A stretch of DNA of 14,150 nt from Verrucomicrobiia bacterium. GTDB taxonomy: Bacteria > Verrucomicrobiota > Verrucomicrobiia > JABWAM01. Position 1 is the first letter of the stretch. Each line of letters begins with the position of its first letter. The stretch is taken from the NCBI GenBank assembly GCA_013360985.1, contig JABWAM010000033.1, positions 1-14,150 of the forward strand, in the 5' to 3' direction. Below, piece after piece: positions 6,731 to 13,756 of the stretch. A program made the translations under genes and the position numbers. The notes below the pieces were generated by a model. The model was given only the letters and a program-made list of their open reading frames with translations, made no database searches and was not told the DNA's origin.

Positions 6731-8402
6731 TCCGCCGCAAATCGCCGATCGCGGCGAGGCGACGCGCGGCCTCCGCATCCTTCCCCAATTCGGCGACGGC
6801 AACGGGCAGGCGCGCCGTCCAGTTGCTCGCGCTCATCGGGCCGGGGATGTTGAAACGCAGCGTCAACCCAAGGAGATCGGTGATCATGAACGCCGCAAGC
6901 CAACTCGGGCCGTCCAGCAGACGGCGGCAAAACGCGGCATGCAGTTCCGGCGTGAACGCCGTCGGCAACGCGCGCGCGCCCCAACCCGCCCAATCCGCGG
7001 CGCGCCGCGCCTCGACTGCGCCGTTCGGATCCCGCGACCACCGTTCCCACATCGCCGCGAGAGGCTCATGATCGTGCGTCGCAAACGTCGCCACGGACAA
7101 CGGCGCGTAAGATTCCACCGGCGTGTAGGTGCCATCCTGGCGACGCTCAAAAAGCGGAATCTTGAATCCGGGCACCCCGAGGGACGCGAGCGACGGACGC
7201 ACGTAATCGGGCGTCCAGCCGAGATCCTCGGCGACGACGCCGCACTCGCCCGACGCATCGAGAAGCATGCGCATCAAGGTTTCGCCGTGGACGCGGTTGG
7301 CGGCGCGCGATTCCTCCCGTTCATCTCCCTCCGGCCAAAACCGCGGAAGATCGCCCGCCTTCGCCTTTGCCTGCTCCTGGTCGAGAGAGAGATAGTCCCC
7401 GTTTTCCCAGGGAGGCCAGGGAAAGGCATAGACCCGGTAAAAGCCGAGGACATGATCCACGCGGAAGAGATCGAATACCCGCGCAACGCTCTTCACCCGC
7501 TGCCGCCACCACGCAAACCCGTTCTCCCGCATCCGATCCCAACGGTAGAGCGGAAGGCCCCAGTTCTGCCCCCAGCGTTCCGTGAAAAGGTCGGGCTTGA
7601 AGAAAGGCTCGGGCGGCGCGCCGCATGACCATCGCAGATCGAACTCGTCCCGTCGCGCCCACACGTCCGCACTGCAGCGTCCGATCCCGAAAGGGATGTC
7701 GCCCATGAGGGATACCCCTCGCCGCCGCGCCCGCTCCCGCACCGCGCTCCATTGGCGAAACGCGATCCATTGAACCCACGCGTGGAAGCGCGCCGTGCGG
7801 CCAAACTCGGCGCGCGCTTTGGGAGGCAGCGCGGCTGCCCAAGACCTCGCGCCCTCCGGGGTTTGATGCTCGGCCGGCCACGATTCCCACACCGCGCCGT
7901 CGCGATGGCGATCCATCAGGGTTCGGAACAGGGCGTAATCGCTCAGCCAATCCGACTCCGCCTGAACGAAGGCCTCGAACTCCGCGGCGGATGCCGCCGC
8001 GCGCCCCTCCGCGCCTACGGAGGCGTCGAAGGCCGCGCGTAACGCCCGGTGTTTGAGGGCCTTCACTTCGGGATAGCGCACCGGCCCCGACGCGAGGGCG
8101 TCCGTCACCGCGATGTTCGTCAGCTTCGCGCGCTCGCGCTTCGGAAGCTCGGGCAAAAACCTGGACGCGAGCGACAGGGTCGCGGGATCCAACGCGATGG
8201 AACTGATCGCGTTATACGGACTGTGGTCCGCGCCCGTCTCGTTGATCGGCAGGATCTGCAGCACGCGAATCCCGCGTTCCGCGCACCAATCCACCATCTC
8301 GTCCACGGCGGCGACATCACCGATCCCGAAATCCTCACGTCCGCGCAACGCAAAGACCGGCGCGAGAAGACCCGTGACGCGGTGGGCGGGATCAGGTTGC
8401 AT
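6714..8402 (-). CDS. malQ: 4-alpha-glucanotransferase (amylomaltase, GH77)
   Basis: Cytoplasmic glycoside hydrolase family 77 enzyme that transfers alpha-1,4-glucan segments between malto-oligosaccharides or glycogen fragments. 562 residues from the chosen start, a normal bacterial length. Landmarks: GLLAPVFALRGREDFGIGD at the N-terminus, LQILPINETGADHSPYNAIS (48-67), SLMGDIPFGIGRCSADVWA (231-249), FRVDHVLGFYR with the nucleophile Asp316, VVAEDLGW with the acid/base Glu392, THDHEP with the third acidic residue Asp444, and FNIPGPMSASNWTARLP near the end. An ATG 63 bases upstream (8465) is in frame, but the start at 8402 is better: it has GGAG 8 bases before it, and the conserved region begins right after. 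Together with storage-glucan or maltodextrin genes elsewhere it would recycle short glucans; none is in this window. Confidence 0.95.
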   Translation of the reverse strand: MQPDPAHRVTGLLAPVFALRGREDFGIGDVAAVDEMVDWCAERGIRVLQILPINETGADHSPYNAISSIALDPATLSLASRFLPELPKRERAKLTNIAVTDALASGPVRYPEVKALKHRALRAAFDASVGAEGRAAASAAEFEAFVQAESDWLSDYALFRTLMDRHRDGAVWESWPAEHQTPEGARSWAAALPPKARAEFGRTARFHAWVQWIAFRQWSAVRERARRRGVSLMGDIPFGIGRCSADVWARRDEFDLRWSCGAPPEPFFKPDLFTERWGQNWGLPLYRWDRMRENGFAWWRQRVKSVARVFDLFRVDHVLGFYRVYAFPWPPWENGDYLSLDQEQAKAKAGDLPRFWPEGDEREESRAANRVHGETLMRMLLDASGECGVVAEDLGWTPDYVRPSLASLGVPGFKIPLFERRQDGTYTPVESYAPLSVATFATHDHEPLAAMWERWSRDPNGAVEARRAADWAGWGARALPTAFTPELHAAFCRRLLDGPSWLAAFMITDLLGLTLRFNIPGPMSASNWTARLPVAVAELGKDAEAARRLAAIGDLRRINSRV

Positions 8403-8644
8403 CGCCTCCACTCCGAAGCAGGAAACGCGTTCCTTCGCAAGCCGGCTTCCCCGCCCCAAATCCACGGATCAGCTCGATTTTCAGAGAGCACCCCTCCTCA
8501 TCATCCATGGAGGATCGGAGAGGTGGGTCGTGTCGAGATTCCAGACTCCTCACAAGAAGGGTGTGACGGCTCGCCCGGCGGCCTCGCCCTACCTTTCCAC
8601 AGTCTATGCTTGAGAAAAATCCGCTCGGTCGCGAAGCGAGGGAG

Positions 8645-8665
8645 GGCGCCGCCGCCGGCGGCGCC
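8645..8665. repeat. 21-base GC palindrome (10-base arms)
   Basis: GGCGCCGCCG and CGGCGGCGCC are exact reverse complements separated by a single C. In RNA this would fold as a very stable hairpin. It is flanked on the left by TCGCGAAGCGA, which can itself fold. It could be a REP-like dispersed repeat, a transcript-end structure for the osmC-like gene, or part of a structured RNA; the sequence alone does not decide. Confidence 0.6.
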
Positions 8666-8741
8666 GCGGCAGCGGCTTGGCCCAAAATGTGGCGAGGGCG
8701 TCGCATGTTCCTCGACCGAGGATGGACTCCTCCACGCCTGA

Positions 8742-8761
8742 CGCGGGGATTTGGGCCCGCG
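8742..8761. repeat. Inverted repeat with 6-base arms and 8-base loop
   Basis: CGCGGG (8742-8747) pairs with CCCGCG (8756-8761) around GATTTGGG. It sits 77 bases to the right of the larger palindrome in the same non-coding stretch. Short, and possible by chance at this base composition. Confidence 0.35.
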
Positions 8762-8885
8762 AAGGACTGCAAGGAACCGTTTTGCGACAGCCTCACCTCA
8801 ACGGTCAACGAGAGCCTCCAAGGAATGCTCCAATCCGCCATCTCAAAAAGAAGCGCCGTCCGTCTCCTCTGCCGCCGCCCGTCCA

Positions 8886-9305
8886 TCATCTCTCTTTCCC
8901 GACCCAATGAAAGCAAATCGGCTTTTCGATGGCGGGATGCAGACTGTGGTGGACGGGACACCCCCGCGCCGCCTTCTCCAGCAATTCGCGCTGAGGACAA
9001 GCCGGCGGCAAAGGCACATGGATTTGCGCCGCCAGCCGCGCGATCCGCCGAGGAGACTCTCTCGTCATCTCTTTTTCCACTTCGACGAGCATGCCTTGAA
9101 GATTCAGCCCGTGCCGTTCCGCGACGATCCCCATGATCGTCGCCATGCAGGCGCCGAGCGCGGTCGCCACGAGATCCGTCGGCGAAAAACATTCGCCTTT
9201 GCCTTGATGGTCCACCGGAGCATCGGTCTGAACTCGTTCTCCCGAAGGACCATGAACGGCGCTGCAGTGAAGCCCGCCCGTATACGTGATCGCCACGCGA
9301 ACCAT
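8886..9305 (-). CDS. OsmC-family peroxiredoxin-like protein
   Basis: Small soluble protein of the OsmC/Ohr superfamily, 139 residues, the usual length. These reduce organic hydroperoxides or related thiol-reactive species with two cysteines. Both are present: Cys53 in FSPTDLVATALGACMATIM, the helix motif typical of the family, and Cys116 in ARGCPVHHSL. The segment HGLNLQGMLVEVEKEM (65-80) is the second typical block. It looks more like the YhfA/OsmC-like branch than like Ohr, judged only by general pattern. The ATG at 9303-9305 has no clear Shine-Dalgarno. It is divergent from the STAS gene, with 93 bases between the two starts, and lies upstream of malQ on the same strand but 483 bases away, so it is probably its own unit. 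Confidence 0.9.
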   Translation of the reverse strand: MVRVAITYTGGLHCSAVHGPSGERVQTDAPVDHQGKGECFSPTDLVATALGACMATIMGIVAERHGLNLQGMLVEVEKEMTRESPRRIARLAAQIHVPLPPACPQRELLEKAARGCPVHHSLHPAIEKPICFHWVGKER

Positions 9306-9398
9306 GAGACGAATCTAACCCGGCCCCTTCGGACTTCCAGCGGGAAATCTTCGAAATCGCCATTGACCGCGGGGGGAAGTCTCGGCAGGCTCCCTCCG
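9306..9398. promoter_or_regulatory. Divergent intergenic region between the osmC-like and STAS/Mla units
   Basis: These 93 bases separate two divergent starts and so should contain the promoters for both the osmC-like gene and the STAS-Mla-partner-switch unit. On the minus strand TAGATT lies about 8 bases before the osmC-like ATG and is only a weak -10 candidate. On the plus strand TTGACC (9363-9368) matches a -35 box at 5 of 6 positions, but no acceptable -10 box is found 16-18 bases further on. The region call rests on gene orientation, not on good promoter matches. Confidence 0.4.
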
Positions 9399-9749
9399 AT
9401 GCCTTTTCCGAGCCGAGAGATTCAGGGTGTCGCGATCTTCGATCTCGACGGCGAAATCGATCTCCACCGCTCCCCCGAAGTCCGCGCCGAAATCGGGAAG
9501 CTGATCGAGCGCAAGAGCAAGGCGATTGCCGTTCACTTTGGAAAAGTGACCTACATCGACAGCTCCGGACTCGCCACGATCATCGACGCCTTTCAGAAGA
9601 TGCGCGCCTACGGCGGCAAGCTGGCTCTCGTCGCTTTGAACACGCATGTGCGCAGCGTCTTTGAGGTGGCCCGCCTCGACCAGTTTTTCAAGATCTATGA
9701 CGAAGAGAACGCGGCGGTCGCCGCGCTTCGCGCCGACGCCGGCCTGTAA
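9399..9749 (+). CDS. STAS-domain protein (anti-sigma-factor antagonist / MlaB-like)
   Basis: A stand-alone STAS domain of 116 residues, the size of SpoIIAA/RsbV and of MlaB. VAIFDLDGEIDLHRSPEVR (11-29) is the first strand and helix. VTYIDSSGLATIIDAF (50-65) is the conserved loop; Ser55, directly after Asp54, corresponds to the serine that RsbW/SpoIIAB-type kinases phosphorylate in this family. GGKLALVALNTHVRSVFEV follows. The start is the ATG at 9399, right before the domain. It is 12 bases upstream of the MlaE permease gene, the context of an MlaB-like subunit, yet it also shares a strand with an RsbU-like phosphatase and RsbW-like kinase, the context of a partner-switch antagonist. It may serve either or both roles. 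Confidence 0.9.
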   Translation: MPFPSREIQGVAIFDLDGEIDLHRSPEVRAEIGKLIERKSKAIAVHFGKVTYIDSSGLATIIDAFQKMRAYGGKLALVALNTHVRSVFEVARLDQFFKIYDEENAAVAALRADAGL

Positions 9750-9761
9750 CGGGCTGCGACC

Positions 9762-10535
9762 TTGAAGAACCGCCTCCAGGAATTCCTCCTGAACGTGGGA
9801 GACTATGTCGTCTTGCTCGGCGAGACGCTGAAAATTTGTTTCTTCGATCCCTTCCGCGGCAAAGGCCCGAAACCCCGCCACACCGTGACACAGATGGTCT
9901 CCATCGGCGTGGAATCCCTCGGCATCGTCTGTCTCGTGGTCTTCTTCGTCGGCCTCGTCATCGCCATGCAAACCGCGTACGAAATGGTGAAAATGGGCAG
10001 CGAGATGTACGTCGGCCGCGTTGTCGGCCTCACGATGCTCCGCGAGCTCGGCCCGCTCATCGCCACGATCGTCCTCGGCGGACGCAGCGGCGCGGCGATC
10101 GCCGCCGAACTCGGCACGATGAAGGTCAACGAGGAGGTCGAAGCCCTCCGCATCATGGGGATCAACCCGGTCCGTTTCCTCGTCGCGCCGCGCGTGCTCG
10201 CCTTCACGGTGATGACCCCTCTCCTCGCCGTGATCGCCGATTACGTCGGCATCCTCGGCGGCCTCTTCCTGGCGATCGCAAATCTCCACCTCTCCGCCCA
10301 CCAATACATCGACCTCATGATGCAGGGCCTCGTCGTGAAGGACTTCGTCTCCGGGATCGCCAAGAGCGTCGTCTTCGGCCTTCTCGTCGGCAGCATCGCC
10401 TGCCATTTCGGCTACCGCACCGAAGGCGGCGCCGACGCCGTCGGCCGCGCGACGACGATGACCGTCGTGGTCTCCATCGTGATGATCATTCTCGCGGACG
10501 CGGCGATGACCGCGATCCTCGTCTATATTCTCTGA
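9762..10535 (+). CDS. mlaE: MlaE/YrbE-family lipid ABC transporter permease
   Basis: Inner-membrane permease of the MlaFEDB-type phospholipid transporter, 257 residues, the typical length. Hydrophobic segments are visible at about 47-70, 93-108, 147-175, 200-214 and 232-256. The family signature is clear: RELGPLIATIVLGGRSGAA (94-112), then IAAELGTMKVNEEVEALRI (113-131) with the coupling-helix region that contacts the ATPase, and MGINPVRFLVAPRV (132-145). The start codon is a TTG at 9762; the next option, GTG at 9795, would remove part of the amphipathic N-terminal helix. No clear Shine-Dalgarno is seen. It sits 12 bases after the STAS gene and 2 bases before the ATPase gene, so the three are almost certainly co-expressed. 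Confidence 0.94.
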   Translation: MKNRLQEFLLNVGDYVVLLGETLKICFFDPFRGKGPKPRHTVTQMVSIGVESLGIVCLVVFFVGLVIAMQTAYEMVKMGSEMYVGRVVGLTMLRELGPLIATIVLGGRSGAAIAAELGTMKVNEEVEALRIMGINPVRFLVAPRVLAFTVMTPLLAVIADYVGILGGLFLAIANLHLSAHQYIDLMMQGLVVKDFVSGIAKSVVFGLLVGSIACHFGYRTEGGADAVGRATTMTVVVSIVMIILADAAMTAILVYIL

Positions 10536-10537
10536 CC

Positions 10538-11347
10538 ATGGCCGAACCCGCCTCCAGCGCGCCGCACATCAAGGTGGAGAAGCTCGTCCGATCCTTCGAC
10601 GGACGCAAGGTCCTCGACGGCGTCAGCTTCGAGGTGCCGCGCGGCAAGACGCTCGTCATCCTCGGCGGCAGCGGTTGCGGCAAGAGCACCCTGCTTCGCC
10701 ACATCATCGGCTCGCTCAAGCCTGACGAAGGCAGGATTTGGCTCATGGGCGAGGAGATCACCTCCATGCGCGAGGAGAAGTTCGCCGAGGTGCGCAAAAA
10801 ATTCGGGATGCTCTTCCAAGGCTCCGCCCTCCTCAACTCGATGAGCGTCGGCGAAAACGTGGCGCTCCCCCTCGAGGAACACACCAGCCTCTCCCCCGAC
10901 ATCATCGAGATCATGGTCAAGATGAAGACCAGCATGGTCGGGCTCACGGGCTTCGAGAACCTCATGCCCTCCCAAATTTCCGGCGGCATGAAAAAGCGCG
11001 TGGCCCTCGCCCGCGCCATCGCGATGGATCCGGAAATCCTCTTCTGCGACGAGCCCACCGCCGGACTCGACCCCGTGATGACCGCGGTGGTGGACGTTCT
11101 GATCAACGACCTCTGCAAAAAGCTCGGAATGACCGCTGTCGTCGTCACCCACGACATGGCCAGCGTCTACCGCATCGCCGACCAGATCGTCATGCTGCAC
11201 AAGGGGAAAGTCGTCTTTCAAGGTTCTTCGGCCGAAATCCAGGCCAGCGAAGATCCCATCGTAAAACAGTTCATCAAGGGCGAAGCCGACGGCCCCATCT
11301 CCTTCAAACAGTCCGGCGACGACTACCTCAAGACCCTGCTCGGCTAA
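10538..11347 (+). CDS. mlaF: MlaF-type ABC transporter ATP-binding protein
   Basis: Cytoplasmic ATPase subunit of the Mla-type lipid transporter, 269 residues. All nucleotide-binding elements are intact: Walker A GGSGCGKST (43-51), Q-loop FQGSALL with Gln94, signature SQISGGMKKRVALARA (145-160; ISGGM in place of LSGGQ, as usual in MlaF/TtgA-type proteins), Walker B EILFCDEP with Glu172, D-loop AGLDP, and the switch His205 in VVTHD. GSALLNSMSVGENVALPL (95-112) is a strong MlaF-family block. The start ATG is 2 bases after the permease stop. In E. coli the STAS subunit MlaB binds MlaF, so the STAS product encoded upstream is the expected partner. Confidence 0.95.
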   Translation: MAEPASSAPHIKVEKLVRSFDGRKVLDGVSFEVPRGKTLVILGGSGCGKSTLLRHIIGSLKPDEGRIWLMGEEITSMREEKFAEVRKKFGMLFQGSALLNSMSVGENVALPLEEHTSLSPDIIEIMVKMKTSMVGLTGFENLMPSQISGGMKKRVALARAIAMDPEILFCDEPTAGLDPVMTAVVDVLINDLCKKLGMTAVVVTHDMASVYRIADQIVMLHKGKVVFQGSSAEIQASEDPIVKQFIKGEADGPISFKQSGDDYLKTLLG

Positions 11348-11458
11348 CTCCAACGCCCCCCACGGACCTCTTCAATTCCGGATCGCTTCGCCCCTCTCCC
11401 TTCTCCATCCTGCGTCTGACCCCTCAACCGATCCTTTCGACCGCGGATCCCTCTTCTT

Positions 11459-12382
11459 ATGAAAGCTGACACTCGAGCTCGCCTCAAGATCGGCGCTGTC
11501 GCCCTCGTCTCCATGATTCTTTTCGGGCTCATGGTCGCCGCCATCGCAAAAATCGATCTTCGCCCGAAACGCGAGGTGTGCGTGAACTTCAGCTTCATCA
11601 ACAGCCTCGAAGTCAACGCCCCCGTACGTTTCGCCGGCGCGCGCGTCGGCGAGGTCACCCGCCTCAAAGTCCTCACGCCGGAAGAACGCGCCCAGTTCGC
11701 GCGCAATCCGCCCTACGTCCAAGTCTTCGCCCGCGTGGACCGTTCGATCCAAATTCCGAAGAATACCCGCGCCATGGTCAACACGATGGGATTTATGGGA
11801 GAGAAATATCTCGAACTCATGCCGGAATCCCGTTCCACGGCCTACCTCGGAGACAACGAGCCGCTCGAAGGGGTGGATCCGACCGCCATGGACACCGTCT
11901 TCGCTTCCGCCAAACAACTCTCCGACGAGATGCAGGTCGCGACCAAAAACATGAACGCCATCGTCGTTCAGATGCAGGATCGTCTCCCCGTCCTCATCGC
12001 CGAGATCGAAAAAACCCTCGGGAGCGCCCAAGGCTTGGCCAACGACGCCAAAGATCGCCTCCCCAAGCTCATCGTCGAGATGGAGAAGACCCTCGCCAAC
12101 GCGCAGGATCTCGCCGGAGACGCCAAGCGCCTCACCGGCGATGTCCACCAGATGTTCCTGCGCAACCGTGAAGACATGGAGAAGCTCATTCAAAACGCGC
12201 GCCAAATCACGATTTATACAAAGAGCCTCAGCCATGTCCTCGCCAACCGTCCGTGGAAGCTCGTCTGGGGTTTCGGCGGCCCGCTTCCCATCGAACCCGA
12301 GGAGGAGAAATATCAGCCTTCCGAAAACCCTTCCTCCACGTACAAAGCGCCCGACAAAGGCGCCCCCTCCAACGCCCCCTGA
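11459..12382 (+). CDS. mlaD: MlaD-like MCE-domain lipid transport protein with helical stalk
   Basis: Membrane-anchored MCE protein that forms the substrate-binding ring of Mla-type transporters on the periplasmic side. 307 residues: one N-terminal transmembrane helix (about 11-30), an MCE domain (about 37-122; key stretch VNAPVRFAGARVGEVTRLKV, then NTMGFMGEKYLELMP), then a long helical region (about 145-260) and a low-complexity Pro/Ser/Glu tail. It is longer than E. coli MlaD (about 180 residues), and the extra length is the helical part, which includes a 25-residue duplication. NRPWKLVWGFG near the end is common in single-MCE proteins. The 111-base gap before it (11348-11458) is pyrimidine-rich with no clear promoter, so it probably belongs with the permease and ATPase genes. 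Confidence 0.9.
   Translation: MKADTRARLKIGAVALVSMILFGLMVAAIAKIDLRPKREVCVNFSFINSLEVNAPVRFAGARVGEVTRLKVLTPEERAQFARNPPYVQVFARVDRSIQIPKNTRAMVNTMGFMGEKYLELMPESRSTAYLGDNEPLEGVDPTAMDTVFASAKQLSDEMQVATKNMNAIVVQMQDRLPVLIAEIEKTLGSAQGLANDAKDRLPKLIVEMEKTLANAQDLAGDAKRLTGDVHQMFLRNREDMEKLIQNARQITIYTKSLSHVLANRPWKLVWGFGGPLPIEPEEEKYQPSENPSSTYKAPDKGAPSNAP
11978..12127 (+). repeat. Tandem duplication of 75 bases inside the MCE gene
   Basis: Two adjacent 75-base units (11978-12052 and 12053-12127) encode 25-residue segments that share 18 residues: both read DRLPxLIxExEKTL followed by AQxLAxDAK (residues 174-198 and 199-223). By hand count 54 of 75 bases match. The unit is in frame and lies in the predicted helical stalk after the MCE domain, so the duplication would lengthen the stalk by one unit. 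Confidence 0.88.
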
Positions 12383-12400
12383 TCGAAGGCCCCTCCCGAA

Positions 12401-13756
12401 ATGAAGCCCTGCGAATCCCCGGCGTTCGCCCCGACGGCGACCGATCCATATCGCGGTCTGGTTCGCGTGAGTTGCATCATCAACTCGATCAAGGACTATC
12501 GCGAGCTTCTCACCTCCCTGCTCGCGACCACCAAGGAAGTCATGGACTGCGAAGCCGGCAGCCTCATGCTCTACAACGAGGCCTCCGACGATCTCACCTG
12601 GCATGTCGCCCTTGGCGAAAAGGCCGACAAACTCAAGGAGATGGGGCATCTCCCCATGGGCAAGGGGGTCGCCGGTTGGGTCGCCCAAAACCGAAAGCCC
12701 GCGCTGGTACCGGACACCGCCACGGACGAGCGTTTCTTTCGCGGCGCCGACACTCGCACGGGATTTCAGACGCGCTCCATCGTCTGCGTGCCGCTCGAGT
12801 TGGACGGCAAGCTGGTGGGCGTCCTCCAAGCGCTCAATCCGAAGCGCAAGAAGGGCTTCGACGAACGCGACCTCGAGGTCTTCGAGGCGTACGGCTCCAT
12901 GGCCGCCACCGCCATCGAAAAAATCCGATGGCAGGACGCCATGGTCGAGCAGGAGCGCCTCCGCCGCGATCTCGAAGCCGCCCGCGAAATTCAGGCCCGC
13001 TTCCTCCCCCAAAGCCTCGAACACCTCGCCGAACACCTCCAGATCGCTTTCGTCTACCAACCCGCCCTGCAGGTCGGCGGCGACTTCTACGATGCGCGAC
13101 GCATGAGGGACGGTTCGATCGCCCTCCTCTTCGGCGACGTCACCGGCAAGGGAATGCCCGCCGCGCTCCTCATGGCGCAGATCCTCTCCGAGTTCCGTCA
13201 TCTCGCCCTCGCCGAAAACGATCCCTCCCAGATCCTCGCCAAACTGAACGACGCCCTTGCCGCCCAGAGCGCGCGCGGAATGTTCGCCACGGCGTGGTGC
13301 GGCATCGCGCGCTCGAACGGAAATGCGGTGGACGTCGTGCACGCCTGCGCCGGCCATCCCGCGCCCCTCCTCGCCGACGGCGCCCGCGCGTTCTTCGCCG
13401 AGACGCAGTCGGGCCCACCCATCGGAATCGCTCCGGGATTGGACTATCCCTCTTCCCGTTTCCGCCTCGCGGCGGGCGATCTCGCCGGTCTGTTCACCGA
13501 CGGGATCACCGAAGGACGCGATCCCGCGGGCAACGAATATGGCTATGAACGCCTCCGCAAGCTCGCCGAAGCATGGCGCGGAGACGCGAAGACCGCCGCC
13601 GACTCCATCCTCGCCGACGCGCAGAGATTCTGGAACGGCGCCCCGCAGCGCGACGACGTGACGCTTCTCCTCTTCGGCCCGCAGGGACGCCTCTCCACTC
13701 CAACCGCCGCCGCCCGTGACCTCTCCCATCCATCACGTCTGCCGCAGCCATCCTGA
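12401..13756 (+). CDS. GAF-SpoIIE protein serine phosphatase (RsbU-like)
   Basis: Cytoplasmic PP2C-type phosphatase of 451 residues with an N-terminal GAF sensor domain. GAF spans about 22-175 (CIINSIKDYRELLTSLLATT, then EAGSLMLYNE, GKGVAGWVAQ, TRSIVCVPLELDGKLVGVLQ). A short helical linker with AREIQARFLPQ (194-204) is the usual join to SpoIIE domains. The phosphatase domain runs from about 215 to 428 and keeps the metal-binding acids: GGDFYD with Asp228, GDVTGKGMPAAL with Asp246, FTDGITEGR with Asp367, and RDDVTLL with Asp418/Asp419. Such enzymes dephosphorylate STAS antagonists; the STAS protein encoded at the head of this unit is the obvious candidate substrate. The GAF ligand is unknown. 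It starts 18 bases after the MCE gene and ends inside the kinase gene. No transmembrane segment is visible. Confidence 0.93.
   Translation: MKPCESPAFAPTATDPYRGLVRVSCIINSIKDYRELLTSLLATTKEVMDCEAGSLMLYNEASDDLTWHVALGEKADKLKEMGHLPMGKGVAGWVAQNRKPALVPDTATDERFFRGADTRTGFQTRSIVCVPLELDGKLVGVLQALNPKRKKGFDERDLEVFEAYGSMAATAIEKIRWQDAMVEQERLRRDLEAAREIQARFLPQSLEHLAEHLQIAFVYQPALQVGGDFYDARRMRDGSIALLFGDVTGKGMPAALLMAQILSEFRHLALAENDPSQILAKLNDALAAQSARGMFATAWCGIARSNGNAVDVVHACAGHPAPLLADGARAFFAETQSGPPIGIAPGLDYPSSRFRLAAGDLAGLFTDGITEGRDPAGNEYGYERLRKLAEAWRGDAKTAADSILADAQRFWNGAPQRDDVTLLLFGPQGRLSTPTAAARDLSHPSRLPQPS

Larger units (their letters stand above)
8403..8885. other. 483-base intergenic stretch with palindromic elements, no supported gene
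   Basis: Lies between malQ and the osmC-like gene, both on the minus strand. Short frames are open here on both strands, but none has recognisable domains or stays clear of neighbouring genes. The plus-strand frame starting at 8606 reads Ala/Gly/Arg-rich low-complexity protein and then runs antisense through the osmC-like gene. The content that can be described is structural: a 21-base palindrome at 8645-8665, a small TCGC-GAA-GCGA hairpin just before it, and a 6-base inverted repeat at 8742-8761. On the minus strand a short T-run (complement of AAAAA near 8616-8620) follows these hairpins, so weak termination of osmC-like transcription is possible. Any malQ promoter must lie here, but I could not identify good boxes. 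Confidence 0.6.

Noticed and set aside
8403..8465. Upstream in-frame ATG for malQ (adds 21 residues)
   Set aside because: The added residues are not typical of GH77, and the internal ATG at 8402 has a well-spaced GGAG and directly precedes the conserved region.
8606..9136. Plus-strand open frame of 176 codons with an Ala/Gly-rich stretch
   Set aside because: The Ala/Gly run is just the translated palindrome, the rest lies antisense to the osmC-like gene, and no domain is visible.
9363..9391. TTGACC as a -35 box for the STAS/Mla unit
   Set aside because: The -35 match is good, but the sequence 16-18 bases downstream (around CAGGCT) does not resemble a -10 box, so no specific promoter is called.
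8751..9398. Long N-terminal extension of the STAS frame
   Set aside because: It runs antisense through the whole osmC-like gene and has no similarity to anything I recognise; the ATG at 9399 sits exactly at the STAS domain.
11372..13729. Very long open frame (785 codons) on the minus strand
   Set aside because: It is the mirror of the MCE and GAF-SpoIIE genes, with biased His/Glu/Arg/Gly composition and no domain signature; a codon-bias shadow.
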